Under the pieces are notes generated by a model. It ran no database searches. It worked only from the letters and a program-made list of their open reading frames with translations, and was not told the origin of the DNA. From Mycolicibacterium nivoides (GTDB taxonomy: Bacteria; Actinomycetota; Actinomycetes; Mycobacteriales; Mycobacteriaceae), in NCBI RefSeq assembly GCF_003855255.1, contig NZ_CP034072.1, forward strand, positions 1,665,723-1,729,722: a stretch of DNA of 64,000 bases, written 5' to 3'. The number at the start of each line of letters is the position of its first letter. Within the stretch, counting starts at the first letter, position 1. This document shows, one piece after another, positions 30,501 to 39,148 of this stretch. A program made the translations under genes and the position numbers.

Positions 30501-33500
30501 TCAGCGCGCGACCGGCTCTCGCTGCGCCAGCGCGAGGACCTCGTCGGTCGTCGGCGGGCTGGGCGGATGGTTGGACAGGCACCACGGCGTCTGGATCTTG
30601 TGGAAGGCATTGCCTTCCAGCGCCACATAGAACTGGCCGGACCGCAGCTTGCTGATATCGGGTACGTGGCCGCCCTTCACCCGGGCCATCTCCCGAGCCA
30701 CGGCGATCTGCGCAGGGGAGTTCAGCAGACCGTAGAACTGCGTCGTGGCATTGCCCGGGATGTGGTTGTGCAGACCGCGTGGAGACTGCGTGGCGAACAC
30801 CAGCCCCAGCCCGTACTTTCGCGCCTGCGACGACAGCGCCAGGGTGCTGTGTGTGGAGGCAGTCGTGTGACTGGACGGCGCGAAGTTCTGCGCCTCGTCC
30901 ATCACCAGCAGCCCACCCAGCGGCCGGTCCCCGGCCGGGTTGCGCTTGATCCAGGCGAACAAGGCCATTTGCAGCTGGTTGACGAACCCTTCGCGTTGTT
31001 GATCGCTGGTCAGACCGACCATGCTGATCACCGATACCCGGGCCCGGTAGCCCGGTGACGGTGTCAACAGCACCCCGGGGTCGGCGGCAGTCCCGGAGCC
31101 ACCGAACAGCGGATCGTTGACGGTCGCGGCCCGAAGGTTCTGGGCCAGTTCGGTGGCCAGTTTGTGCGCCCCGCTTAGTGCGCTGACCTCTGGGGGCAGA
31201 TTGCCGAGCAGGTCGATGAAGCCGCCCAGGGACACCGAGGGGCTGGCACCGTAGAACCGCAGCGCCTCACGCAGCACCGCGCGGGACCGCTCGGCCTTGG
31301 CGGTGTTGCCGGCGATCAGGGCGCGGGGTTCCAGTGCGGCGACGGCGGATTCGACGGCGTCGGAGAACTCGTCGGCGTCATCGATGACGCTGGCGAAGTC
31401 GGGGAGTGGGTGGAAGGACAGCGGGCGGCCGGTCGACCGGCCCGGCGTCCACACCACGACCTCGGCGTTGTCGAAATACGCGTCGGCGCGTTCGTCGTCG
31501 GCCGGGTTCCATCCTGGCGGATTGTCGGGCCAGCGGGCGCCCAGCCGGGACAGGTCGTTGTTGGGGTCCAGGACGATCGACGACACGCCCCGCAGCGCGC
31601 ACTCCTCGACCAGGCGCCGGATCAGCACGGTCTTGCCCGATCCGGAGCCGGCGAAGATCGCGGTGTGCTTGCGCAGCGCGGCCAGGTCCACCGATACCGG
31701 GCGCCCGCCGGGGCTGTCCAGGCCCAGGGTGACGGCGGTGGGCGAATGCTCGATCACCGGCGCGGGCGGCGTTACCCGTATCGGTCCGGTCGCGAGTTCG
31801 GCCTCCACATCGATCTGGGCCGGTGGCGGCGGATCGCCCGCGATGTCCCCGAGCGCGGATCGCAGCCAGCCGATCCCGTGGGCGGGCCGCCGCCGGCGCA
31901 ACCACTCGGGCAGGTCGGGGTGATTGTCGTCGATCAGATCGCGCAGCGCCGTCATGGTGCGCACGTCGTCCTCGTTCATCGGCAACACCCGACCGCCGGC
32001 CGCCTCGAACTCGGCGATCGCCACCGCGGTTTTCGCGCCCTTCGGCCACGCGGTGTTGCGCAGCAGGAACAGCCGGCGCCGGTCAGGGTTGAAACCGGTT
32101 GCTTCCCAGGCTTTCCGAATCCTGTTCTGCACCGCGACGGCATTGCCGGACGAGATGGCGCGAAACGCCCAGTGCCGCTCGTCGTCGGTGGCGGCGTCGA
32201 GCGTCTGGCGCAGCCGCCCGTGCAGCACCACCCGTTGGCCCGGCAGCGGATCGGGGCGAAATGCCTGCCCTGCCTCGCCGAGTTCGGTGATCCACGCATC
32301 CAATGCCGCCGACAACAGGCCGGGCATCGTCGTGTCCTCGCCGTCGGGGTCGAGCGCGGCGACGGTCACCGCGCGGCGCCGGTAGTCGGCGAAGCGGCGG
32401 TCCAACTCGCCGGTGTCACCGGCGGCGGTGCCGCCCGCAGCGGGTTCGTGTGGTTCGGCCACCTCACCGGTGAGTTGGGACAGTTCTTCGATCGTGTCGC
32501 GGTCCAGGCAGCGGCGGACATGGGTGTCGGCCCGCTTGAGCAGTTGACGCGGCGTGTACTGGGTGGCCTCGTCGAACGCCGAGGGCAGGATCGGCCAACT
32601 CGGGTACGGCGCGGTGAATCCGATGGACGCGTAGCTCGCGGTGAACCGCCGTTCCAGGATGGCGCGGCCGACCTCTGGCGTCGGCAGGCCCTGCAGCAGA
32701 GCGGTGGTCCGGAACCGGTCCTGCACCGTGGCGGTGGCCCGGTCCTGGATCGCCTCCCAGGCTGCGGGAAGGCAGGCCACCACACCCACCGTGCGCCGCA
32801 TGGTTTGGCGGATCGACATGAGCCCGTGCGCGATGTGCTCCAGGTCGCGGTTATCCGGCGCAGCGCCGACGGCATCCGTGCGCTCGGTGGACTGGGCCAG
32901 CAGCGTGTCGATCTGGTCGAGGGCCAGAACCGACGGCCCGGCCAGGGCGATCAGCCGGGAGATGTCGCGTACCGATTCCTGCGGGGTGAGCACCGGCGCG
33001 GGCAGCCCCCAGGCCTCCCGTTCGCCGCTGCCGGTCAGGAACGCCTCGCCGACGTCCTGCAGCTCGAGGTCTCCGGCACCCAGCAGCACCAGGGCGCGCA
33101 GGGTGTGGTGCGCGCGCTTGACGGTGTGGCGGTGGACCTTGTGCAGCGAGTTGACGAAATCGTTGAGGATCTCGGGAGTCAGGTCGTCGTCGCCGATCAC
33201 AGCGCGACGATTGGCCCGAGAGATGTGGGCCACCGAGGACAGTTCCCACAGCAGATCTTTGAGTTGGGTTTCGCGCTCGCTGCCCGGCCGGCCGAGGCTT
33301 TCCAGGATGCCCGCGCGGGCGGACTGCCAGAAGCTGGCCGCGTCGAGAAGTTCGACGAGGAAGAAGAAACCGCCGCCGGTTTGCACTTGTTCGCGCACCT
33401 GACCGAGCAGGTGGGTCTTGCCGGATCCGGCCGGGCCGCGGACCACCACGCCCAGCGGGCTGGAGTCGGTTTCCCGTTCGGCATCGCCGAAGGCGGCCAA

Positions 33501-33629
33501 CACGTCGGCCATCGGCCGGTCGTGCAGCCCGCGCACGTGCAGCGCGCCCTGCGAGTGCCACAGGTCGTCGGCGGTGGGCGCCCAGGTCAGGCGGAGCGCG
33601 CTGAGCGCTTCGCGGTGCTGTAATTCCAT
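30501..33629 (-). CDS. large double P-loop ATPase: N-terminal AAA/ORC-like module plus C-terminal HerA/FtsK-like module
   Basis: The 1042-aa protein has an N-terminal AAA-type NTPase with Walker A GPAGSGKTH (about 65-73) and Walker B VLALDQIDTLL (about 234-244). A middle helical region with WH-like patches follows. The C-terminal HerA-like translocase domain has Walker A AGSGSGKTVLIRRL (about 660-673), VLDPNNDLSRLG, and Walker B GLLVMDEAQNFAPSS (about 250 residues later), then FATQSPRGLHNH. DNA pumping or processing is the inferred activity. The ATG overlaps the stop of the upstream winged-helix gene (TGATG), so the two are coupled. It resembles ATPases of phage-defence or DNA-processing loci, but no nuclease or methylase is adjacent. 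Confidence 0.85.
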   Translation of the reverse strand: MELQHREALSALRLTWAPTADDLWHSQGALHVRGLHDRPMADVLAAFGDAERETDSSPLGVVVRGPAGSGKTHLLGQVREQVQTGGGFFFLVELLDAASFWQSARAGILESLGRPGSERETQLKDLLWELSSVAHISRANRRAVIGDDDLTPEILNDFVNSLHKVHRHTVKRAHHTLRALVLLGAGDLELQDVGEAFLTGSGEREAWGLPAPVLTPQESVRDISRLIALAGPSVLALDQIDTLLAQSTERTDAVGAAPDNRDLEHIAHGLMSIRQTMRRTVGVVACLPAAWEAIQDRATATVQDRFRTTALLQGLPTPEVGRAILERRFTASYASIGFTAPYPSWPILPSAFDEATQYTPRQLLKRADTHVRRCLDRDTIEELSQLTGEVAEPHEPAAGGTAAGDTGELDRRFADYRRRAVTVAALDPDGEDTTMPGLLSAALDAWITELGEAGQAFRPDPLPGQRVVLHGRLRQTLDAATDDERHWAFRAISSGNAVAVQNRIRKAWEATGFNPDRRRLFLLRNTAWPKGAKTAVAIAEFEAAGGRVLPMNEDDVRTMTALRDLIDDNHPDLPEWLRRRRPAHGIGWLRSALGDIAGDPPPPAQIDVEAELATGPIRVTPPAPVIEHSPTAVTLGLDSPGGRPVSVDLAALRKHTAIFAGSGSGKTVLIRRLVEECALRGVSSIVLDPNNDLSRLGARWPDNPPGWNPADDERADAYFDNAEVVVWTPGRSTGRPLSFHPLPDFASVIDDADEFSDAVESAVAALEPRALIAGNTAKAERSRAVLREALRFYGASPSVSLGGFIDLLGNLPPEVSALSGAHKLATELAQNLRAATVNDPLFGGSGTAADPGVLLTPSPGYRARVSVISMVGLTSDQQREGFVNQLQMALFAWIKRNPAGDRPLGGLLVMDEAQNFAPSSHTTASTHSTLALSSQARKYGLGLVFATQSPRGLHNHIPGNATTQFYGLLNSPAQIAVAREMARVKGGHVPDISKLRSGQFYVALEGNAFHKIQTPWCLSNHPPSPPTTDEVLALAQREPVAR

Positions 33630-34273
33630 CAGGACTCGATCGCGATCAGGTGTTTGTCCTGGTTGCCTATCTCCACCGCGGCTTCGCGGTCTGCGGGGGT
33701 GAGCACCTTCTGGTTCTCCTCGGGGATCAGGCTGACGCCGGGTTGCTGATAGAGGCTGATCAGGGCGGCGTCGACGGTGGGGCGGGGCAGCCCGGGTACG
33801 GCCTGACGCAGCCGCAGCAGACTCACCCAGCCTCCGGGCCGGGCCGTCAGCCCGGCATAGGCGGTGCGCAGCTGGATTTCGGGACCGGCTTCGGGAGCCG
33901 GCGTGGCCGCCTGGGCGGGCGCCTCGGCGGGCAGGAACACGTCGGCGGGAACGAGGTCGGCGTGTTCGAAATAGCGGTGCAGCGCACCCAGCAGCGTGTA
34001 CAGGGCCTTGCCCTGTCCGGTGGACCGCGGTGGTGCGTCGGCGCCGAACAGGGATCGGCACAGCGCCCACCCCGTGTCGGTCAGCTCGTGGACGAGGGGC
34101 CGGGTGCCGGTGGACTCGATCAGGCCCAACCGGTTGAGACGGTCCCGCTTCGGTTTGTCGAGTTTGGGCCCGAGCCGCTCCAGCTCGGCGTTGGGCACCG
34201 GGCGTGACTCGGCCATCAGCACCAGCAGGACTGCCTGCTCGGTGCCGGACAGCTCGTCGGGTGCGACATTCAC
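33629..34273 (-). CDS. winged-helix-like protein coupled to the HerA-type ATPase
   Basis: The 214-aa protein has two probable winged-helix domains. The first, at about residues 6-75, contains LSGTEQAVLLVLMAESRPVPNAELERLG and KRDRLNRLGLIES. The second, at about 135-205, contains WVSLLRLRQAVPGLPRPTVDAALISLYQ. They are joined by an Ala/Pro-rich linker. The GTG at 34273 has AGGAAGGTGAG about eight bases upstream, and the stop overlaps the ATPase ATG by one base. The composition suggests a DNA-binding or adaptor subunit of the ATPase. I do not recognise a named family. Confidence 0.75.
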   Translation of the reverse strand: MNVAPDELSGTEQAVLLVLMAESRPVPNAELERLGPKLDKPKRDRLNRLGLIESTGTRPLVHELTDTGWALCRSLFGADAPPRSTGQGKALYTLLGALHRYFEHADLVPADVFLPAEAPAQAATPAPEAGPEIQLRTAYAGLTARPGGWVSLLRLRQAVPGLPRPTVDAALISLYQQPGVSLIPEENQKVLTPADREAAVEIGNQDKHLIAIES

Positions 34274-34422
34274 CGGATGCTCACCTTCCTGCTGTCGTGG
34301 GTGTGGCACGCGGGCGCCGATGCCGGCACGTGTCTCAAGCACGTTAGCGCGTACTCCCGACCGCGCGAGAATGTTGTTGCGCCGCACGGTTTTCGCGCAC
34401 GCGGCAGGCGCGGTGCCCCCAG

Positions 34423-35649
34423 CTACCCGGGCGGCAGTGTCTGGGCAGGGTCGGCGATACGTTCCGGATCGACGGGCTCGGCCGATCGGATCAGTGCCTT
34501 GACGTCGTCAAGGACGTCCCACACGTTGACGTTCATCCCCGCCAGAACACGGCTCTCGGCGTCGAGCCAGAATGCCACGAACTCGCGCCCAGCAACGTCG
34601 CCGCGGAAAACTACTCGCTGATATCGGGGTGCGTGGCCGACATATTCCATGCCGAGGTCGTACTGATCGGTGAAGAAATAGGGCAGTTCGTCGTATTCGG
34701 CGCTTTTGCCCAGCATCCCCGCGGCCGCCACCGCGGGCTGTTTGAGTGCGTTGGCCCAGTGCTCGGTGCGGATACGCACCCCGAAGAAAGGATGTTGTGC
34801 GGCGGCGATGTCGCCGACGGCGAATATGTCGGGATCGCTGCTGCGTAACGATGCGTCGACGAGCACCCCGCCGTCCGCGATGGCCAACCCGGCCTTTTCG
34901 GCCAGTCCGATGTTCGGCGCCGCGCCGACGGCGATCAGGACCGCGTCGGCGGTGACGGTGGAGCCGTCCCCGAGTCGCAGACCGGTGGCGGTGCCGTTGT
35001 CGGTGGTGACCTCCTTCACCGACTGATCCAGCCGCAGATCGACCCCGTGCTCGCGGTGCAGTTGCGCGAACACCTCACCCACCTCGGCGCCGAGGGCGGC
35101 CAGCAGCGGCAGGCGTGCGGACTCGACGACCGTGACGTTCACGTCGCGGCCGCGCGCGCCCGCGGCGACCTCCAGTCCGATCCATCCGGCGCCCACGACG
35201 GCCAGCGTCGAACCCGGGGTCAGCGCGGCGCTCAGGGTCGCCGCGTCGTCGATCGTGCGGAGATAGTGGACTCCGGCGGCGTCCGATCCCGGAATCGGTG
35301 GTCGGCGTGACGAGGATCCGGTGGCCAGCAGCAGTTTGTCGTAACCGACGGCGGTGCCGTCGGGCAGTGCGAGCGTGTGCTCGGCGGCGTTGACGGCGGT
35401 GACCTCGGTCCCCAGCCTCAGCTCGACGTTGTGGTCGCGGTACCAGGACGCCGGATCGACGGTGAAGTCGTCGAGCTTCTTCTTTCCGGCCAGGTATTCC
35501 TTGGACAGCGGTGGACGCTCGTAGGGGAGCTGGTCCTCGGCAGCGAACAGCACGACATGCCCGTCAAAGTCGTTGTCCCGCAGAGCTTCAGCGGCCTTGG
35601 CGCCGGCCAGGCCACCGCCGACGATCGCGAATGTGGACGACGTTGTCAT
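34423..35649 (-). CDS. FAD-dependent ferredoxin/rubredoxin reductase-type oxidoreductase (Rv1869c-like)
   Basis: The 408-aa protein has an FAD fold (FAIVGGGLAGAKAAEALR near residue 7), an NAD(P) fold (STLAVVGAGWIGLEVAAGARGR near 145), the FAD-binding DIFAVGDIAAAQHPFFG near 270, and a C-terminal reductase domain. It resembles reductases that deliver electrons from NAD(P)H to ferredoxins of cytochrome P450 or dioxygenase systems. Its partner ferredoxin is not adjacent. Synteny (after Rv1867/1868) supports Rv1869c. Confidence 0.93.
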   Translation of the reverse strand: MTTSSTFAIVGGGLAGAKAAEALRDNDFDGHVVLFAAEDQLPYERPPLSKEYLAGKKKLDDFTVDPASWYRDHNVELRLGTEVTAVNAAEHTLALPDGTAVGYDKLLLATGSSSRRPPIPGSDAAGVHYLRTIDDAATLSAALTPGSTLAVVGAGWIGLEVAAGARGRDVNVTVVESARLPLLAALGAEVGEVFAQLHREHGVDLRLDQSVKEVTTDNGTATGLRLGDGSTVTADAVLIAVGAAPNIGLAEKAGLAIADGGVLVDASLRSSDPDIFAVGDIAAAQHPFFGVRIRTEHWANALKQPAVAAAGMLGKSAEYDELPYFFTDQYDLGMEYVGHAPRYQRVVFRGDVAGREFVAFWLDAESRVLAGMNVNVWDVLDDVKALIRSAEPVDPERIADPAQTLPPG

Positions 35650-35660
35650 GCCAACTCAGC

Positions 35661-36389
35661 CTACTCGCCCGATACCAACTGCTTCAGTTTTCGGGCGTTG
35701 CGTACCGCATGACCACCGAGATCGTTGTTGAAGTACACGACGACGCGGTGGTCGTCGCGGTCCCACTGCCGGATCTGCTGTGCCCACCTGTTCAACTCGT
35801 CATCGGAATAGGAACCGGCGTACATGGCCTCGTCACCCGGACCGTGCATCCGGACATAGACCAGGTCACCGGTGACCACCGGGCGGCAGGTCAGCCCGGG
35901 GCCGCTCATCACGACATACGCCGCGCCGAAACGCTGCAACAGCGCATCCACCGCAGGTTCCTGCCAGGAGGGGTGGCGCAACTCCATCGCCACCCGGATC
36001 TGGCGGGGGAGTTGGGAAAGGAAACCGGTGAGCAGTGCGTCGTCGCGCTCCAGGGCGGGGTGAAGCTGGACCAGGAGCGCCTCGTTGTGTGCGCCCAGTA
36101 ACTGCCAGTAGCGCTCGAACCGCGGCGTCCAACTCTCCGGTGACCGCAGCCGCCGGTAGTGGGTCAGGCCGCGAGGCGCCTTGACCGACATGGTGAAACC
36201 GCTCGGCACCTGCCGGCTCCACCCGGTGAACGTGGTCTCAGCGGGCCAGCGGTAGAAGCTGCCGTTGAGTTCAACGGTGTCGAACTCGCCGGCGTAGTGG
36301 GCCAGCCGGGATTTCGCCGGTGTGCCCCGCGGATACAGCACGTCGGTCCAGTGGTCGTACGACCAACCCGAGGTGCCGATCCTGATCAT
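35661..36389 (-). CDS. DUF72 family protein
   Basis: The 242-aa protein shows the DUF72 TIM-barrel pattern: IRIGTSGWSYDHWTDVLYPRG at the N-terminus, FDTVELNGSFYRWP, VKAPRGLTHYRRLR, VAMELRHPSW and VVYFNNDLGGHAVRNARKL at the end. The family resembles AP-endonuclease/xylose-isomerase barrels but has no established function. It ends 11 bp before the FAD reductase start and may be cotranscribed with it. Confidence 0.93.
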   Translation of the reverse strand: MIRIGTSGWSYDHWTDVLYPRGTPAKSRLAHYAGEFDTVELNGSFYRWPAETTFTGWSRQVPSGFTMSVKAPRGLTHYRRLRSPESWTPRFERYWQLLGAHNEALLVQLHPALERDDALLTGFLSQLPRQIRVAMELRHPSWQEPAVDALLQRFGAAYVVMSGPGLTCRPVVTGDLVYVRMHGPGDEAMYAGSYSDDELNRWAQQIRQWDRDDHRVVVYFNNDLGGHAVRNARKLKQLVSGE

Positions 36390-36398
36390 GTGCCATCG

Positions 36399-36980
36399 CT
36401 AGGGGACGTCTGTGTAGTGCGGGGTGTAACCCTCGGCGGAGAAGGTGAAACCTCGGCCGGTCACCTCCCGAACGCAGGACACCCCGGACTGTTCCTGGAC
36501 GTTGCAGCGGAATCCGGCCACTGCCAGCACCTTCCCGAACGGCAGCACGACGGCGGCCGATTGCGCGAACTCGGGCTGTGCCAGGTTGGCGAATTGGGCG
36601 TCGTTGTCCCGGTCGAGCACAAGGGCATTCGGTGCTGCCGTCCCGCCGGTCGCGTCGGGCACCTCCTCGGGTGCTCCCGCCACCGCCATCGCCGATGTGC
36701 CGCCTGCCGGTTGGCAGCCGGCGCGATCGCGGGGCAGGATCGCGCACTGCCACCGACCGCTCGGGGTGCTGAAGTAATAGGCCTTGTGGCCGTTGACCTC
36801 GAGCGCGTAGTCGGCGGCGTTGACCAGATGCGCGGTTCCGAACGCCGGTGGCGCCGCGGTGGTGCTCGTGGGCGGTGGCGACGCGGCGTCGTCGGTATTG
36901 ACGACGGTTCCCGACGCGCATCCGGCGAGTGCGGACGCGGCGGCTCCAAAGATTGCACACCTGACGAGGCAAGCCTTCAC
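36399..36980 (-). CDS. putative lipoprotein, unknown function
   Basis: The 193-aa precursor has a lipoprotein signal peptide with lipobox LAGC (Cys21), followed by a Thr/Pro-rich linker (about 30-47) and a globular domain. It has several cysteines (Cys at WQCAI, AGCQP, FRCNV, VSCVRE) that could form disulfides outside the membrane. Such short secreted domains are common in mycobacteria. GTG 36980 is the start. It lies 9 bp upstream of the DUF72 gene on the same strand. Confidence 0.75.
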   Translation of the reverse strand: MKACLVRCAIFGAAASALAGCASGTVVNTDDAASPPPTSTTAAPPAFGTAHLVNAADYALEVNGHKAYYFSTPSGRWQCAILPRDRAGCQPAGGTSAMAVAGAPEEVPDATGGTAAPNALVLDRDNDAQFANLAQPEFAQSAAVVLPFGKVLAVAGFRCNVQEQSGVSCVREVTGRGFTFSAEGYTPHYTDVP

Positions 36981-37035
36981 GACGCAAGACCCTAGTCAAT
37001 CGTCGCGGCCGCCCGGACGGTAGCGTCGAATTTCC

Positions 37036-37413
37036 GTGACACCTGATGCCCGCCCCGCGGCCGCCCGGCTCACCACGGCACTGCTCGCCGCCGGGGTGGC
37101 GGAGCTCAGTGCCTCGGCGAAGATCCACGGCGTGGCCGGAGGGCTCGGCTTCCTGTCCGCGACCTGCGGATGCTTCGCGCTGGCAAGGTATTTCGCCCAC
37201 ATGGGGGACCGGGTCTGGATGGTGGTTTCGGCGGGGGTCGGCGTCGCGGTGTTGTCGGTGGGCGTCTACCTGGGCCTCAACGCCGGCGCGCAGACCGAGA
37301 CGTTCAACTATGTGCCGACATGGATCAGTGGTGCGGCGTTGTGGCTGTTCGTCGCGGCTGTGGCGGCGCGACTGTTGCACTCACAGCGCGACGCACACGT
37401 CGGCGCCCAGTAG
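37036..37413 (+). CDS. four-helix membrane protein, unknown function
   Basis: The 125-aa protein has four hydrophobic segments: LTTALLAAGVAELSASA, GGLGFLSATCGCFALARYF, MVVSAGVGVAVLSVGVYLGL and ISGAALWLFVAAVAARLL. No family is recognised. It starts at GTG 37036, divergent from the lipoprotein gene. Its last 33 bp overlap the end of the convergent small membrane protein gene. Confidence 0.6.
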   Translation: MTPDARPAAARLTTALLAAGVAELSASAKIHGVAGGLGFLSATCGCFALARYFAHMGDRVWMVVSAGVGVAVLSVGVYLGLNAGAQTETFNYVPTWISGAALWLFVAAVAARLLHSQRDAHVGAQ

Positions 37414-37632
37414 CAGCACCGGCCACAGCAGCGTCACCTGGCCGAAGGCCACCAGATCGGCGCCGGCCGGGAACTTGGTCAACAGGCTCGATTCGATGAG
37501 CTGCACCTGTTCGGGATGGAAGAACGTCCAGACCAGTCCGATCACGAGGTAGGGCAGGGCCAGCCACATCAGCGTCTCGAGCACCTGCTCGACGCTGGCT
37601 TTGTGGCCCAACATCCGGCGGATCCGGTGCAT
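37381..37632 (-). CDS. small membrane protein paired with the DUF2236 gene (copy 1)
   Basis: The 83-aa protein has two membrane segments (ETLMWLALPYLVIGLVWTFF and FGQVTLLWPVLLLGADVCV). It closely resembles the 74-aa product at 38521-38745: LPYLVIGLVW and PYLLIGLVWS are shared, as are WPVLLL and WPVLLF near the end. Its ATG overlaps the stop of the DUF2236 gene by one base (TGATG). A role as membrane partner of the DUF2236 enzyme is inferred. Confidence 0.7.
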   Translation of the reverse strand: MHRIRRMLGHKASVEQVLETLMWLALPYLVIGLVWTFFHPEQVQLIESSLLTKFPAGADLVAFGQVTLLWPVLLLGADVCVAL

Positions 37633-38507
37633 CAGATCAGGGCCTTGTCGGCCGATACGCGGCGGCGGACGTCGGCCAGCAGCAGGTAGCTGCCACCCTG
37701 GCGGACGAACACCGGCAGGAAGCGGTTGCCGAATGCCACCGCCAGGAACAGCCATTCGAACAGCCGCTGCCTGCCGCGGCCCCAGCCGAAGCCGACGGCG
37801 TCGCGGAACACCGGAGCGAGGAAACCGGTGGTCAGGAATTTCAGCAGTGGCCGAAACGGTATCCGGAGCAGCGGATTGATCATCCGTAGGTCGACCAGGT
37901 CGTGCAGATACCGTCTGACGACGTCGTCGATCTGCACCCGGCCGCACGCGGCGTCCCAGTACGTGTCGAACTCAGCCCGCGTCGCGGGCCACTGCTCCGG
38001 GCTGACCTGCAACGTGGTGCCCAGCGTCGCCGCGGATTGATAGAACTGCTCGGCCTGAGCGTGCGTCATCTCACCCCGCAGCAATTGGTAGACATCTTCC
38101 AGCCCGACGAACAGGCAGGCGGCCACCCACAGCTGCAGGTCCCGGTCAAAGGCGTTGTACTGCACGGGACTTGCGGGCCCGGATCGGACCTGCCGGTGAG
38201 CAGCGTCCACGGCGTCGCGGAACGCCGCCCGATCCTCGGGCTTTCCGAGGATGGCCACCGCCAGATAGCTCAGTGTGGTGCGGGCCCGCTTCCACGGGTG
38301 CTTGAGCAGGTTGCCGGAATCGACGGTGCTCTCCACGACCCCGTAACCCACACCCGGCGAGGACAGCTGCATGATCACGTTGGCCGCGCCGGCGGCGAAG
38401 CCCCACAGGTCCATCGCATCGGCGATGGTCACGTCCTCGTCGGACCAGCGAGCTGTCCGTCGGGTGATCGCGATGCGGTTGGCGGGAGTGGTGTCGCCGA
38501 GAGACAT
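37632..38507 (-). CDS. DUF2236 (MpaB-like oxygenase) family protein
   Basis: The 291-aa protein matches the DUF2236/oxygenase MpaB family: FAAGAANVIMQLSSPGVGYGVVES, HPWKRARTTLSYLAVAILG, HRQVRSGPASPVQYNAFDRDLQLWVAACL and LVDLRMINPLLRIPFRPLL. This helical family includes haem enzymes such as latex-clearing protein Lcp, but most mycobacterial members are uncharacterised. It lies between two similar small membrane-protein genes on the same strand, 13 bp after the first and overlapping the second, an apparent three-gene operon. Confidence 0.88.
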   Translation of the reverse strand: MSLGDTTPANRIAITRRTARWSDEDVTIADAMDLWGFAAGAANVIMQLSSPGVGYGVVESTVDSGNLLKHPWKRARTTLSYLAVAILGKPEDRAAFRDAVDAAHRQVRSGPASPVQYNAFDRDLQLWVAACLFVGLEDVYQLLRGEMTHAQAEQFYQSAATLGTTLQVSPEQWPATRAEFDTYWDAACGRVQIDDVVRRYLHDLVDLRMINPLLRIPFRPLLKFLTTGFLAPVFRDAVGFGWGRGRQRLFEWLFLAVAFGNRFLPVFVRQGGSYLLLADVRRRVSADKALI

Positions 38508-38520
38508 GCGCCGGCTCCTC

Positions 38521-38745
38521 TCAGCTCATGCACACGTTGGTGAACAGCAGGACGGGCCAGGAGACGATGGAGCCGAGAAAGGACACCACGGCGTCGGCCC
38601 CGTCCATTCCGGCCAGATGGCTGGTGTGGGTGAGTGACCAGACCAGGCCGATGAGCAGGTAGGGGACCGCGAGGATGACGGCGGTGCCGATCCACTCGGC
38701 GATGGTCATCTGGAAACCGAGGATCTTGCGTACTGCGGTCAGCAT
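38521..38745 (-). CDS. small membrane protein paired with the DUF2236 gene (copy 2)
   Basis: The 74-aa protein has two membrane segments (WIGTAVILAVPYLLIGLVWSL and VVSFLGSIVSWPVLLFTNVC) and is a paralogue of the 83-aa protein after the DUF2236 gene. It is the first gene of the three-gene unit, so transcription probably starts in the 69-bp gap upstream. Confidence 0.7.
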   Translation of the reverse strand: MLTAVRKILGFQMTIAEWIGTAVILAVPYLLIGLVWSLTHTSHLAGMDGADAVVSFLGSIVSWPVLLFTNVCMS

Positions 38746-38783
38746 ATGAGCGGGCCCCCGTCGTTGTCAGGCACGCTCTATGT

Positions 38784-38798
38784 TAATGGTGATTCTCA
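38784..38798 (-). promoter_or_regulatory. weak Zur/Fur-like sequence upstream of the DUF2236 unit
   Basis: On the minus strand TGAGAATCACCATTA matches the Zur-type core TGATAATCATTATCA at 11 of 15 positions and overlaps a possible -10, TAACAT. It lies 39-53 bp upstream of the first gene of the DUF2236 unit. The right half is poor, so this is tentative. Confidence 0.25.
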
Positions 38799-38814
38799 TC
38801 GGCCGCGGCGGAAA

Positions 38815-39147
38815 CTACTTGGGCGGCAGCCCCTTGGCGAAATCGATGCCGCGGGTTACCCATGACTGGAGCTGCCGCCGGGTCTTGATGCCGGGACCGG
38901 CGATCCGCAGCCAGCCCCGCATCTCGCGGCCGCCCATCACCATCGGCTCGACGTGATCGCGTCGCAGCAGGTTCTCGCCGTCGTCTCGCGAGACCCGCAC
39001 CATGAGGCCGCCTTCGCGGGTCGCCGCGACGGCCATGTTGCCGTGGACCAGAAAGGCCAGCCCGCCGAACATGCGTCTCTCGTCGAGGCCGCTTTCGGTT
39101 GCCGTCAACTCGCGGATGCGATCGGCCAGGTCCGGGTCGAAGGCCAT
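38815..39147 (-). CDS. TfoX N-terminal-domain protein
   Basis: The 110-aa protein matches the TfoX/Sxy N-terminal domain: LADRIRELTATESGLDERRMFGGLAFLVHGNMAVA, with a C-terminal RGWLRIAGPGI segment. In proteobacteria Sxy acts in competence, but the isolated domain in actinobacteria has no known role. The ATG at 39147 lies 1-2 bp after the stop of the upstream deazaflavin-type gene (TGACATG), so the two are coupled. Confidence 0.85.
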   Translation of the reverse strand: MAFDPDLADRIRELTATESGLDERRMFGGLAFLVHGNMAVAATREGGLMVRVSRDDGENLLRRDHVEPMVMGGREMRGWLRIAGPGIKTRRQLQSWVTRGIDFAKGLPPK

Positions 39148-39148
39148 G

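Noticed and set aside
31410..33623. 737-codon open frame on the + strand antisense to the HerA-like ATPase
   Set aside because: It has no recognisable domain, whereas the opposite strand carries two complete P-loop domains in one frame.
33630..34070. N-terminal extension of the HerA-like ATPase to 34070
   Set aside because: It would overlap almost the whole coupled winged-helix gene; the ATG at 33629 in a TGATG junction is better.
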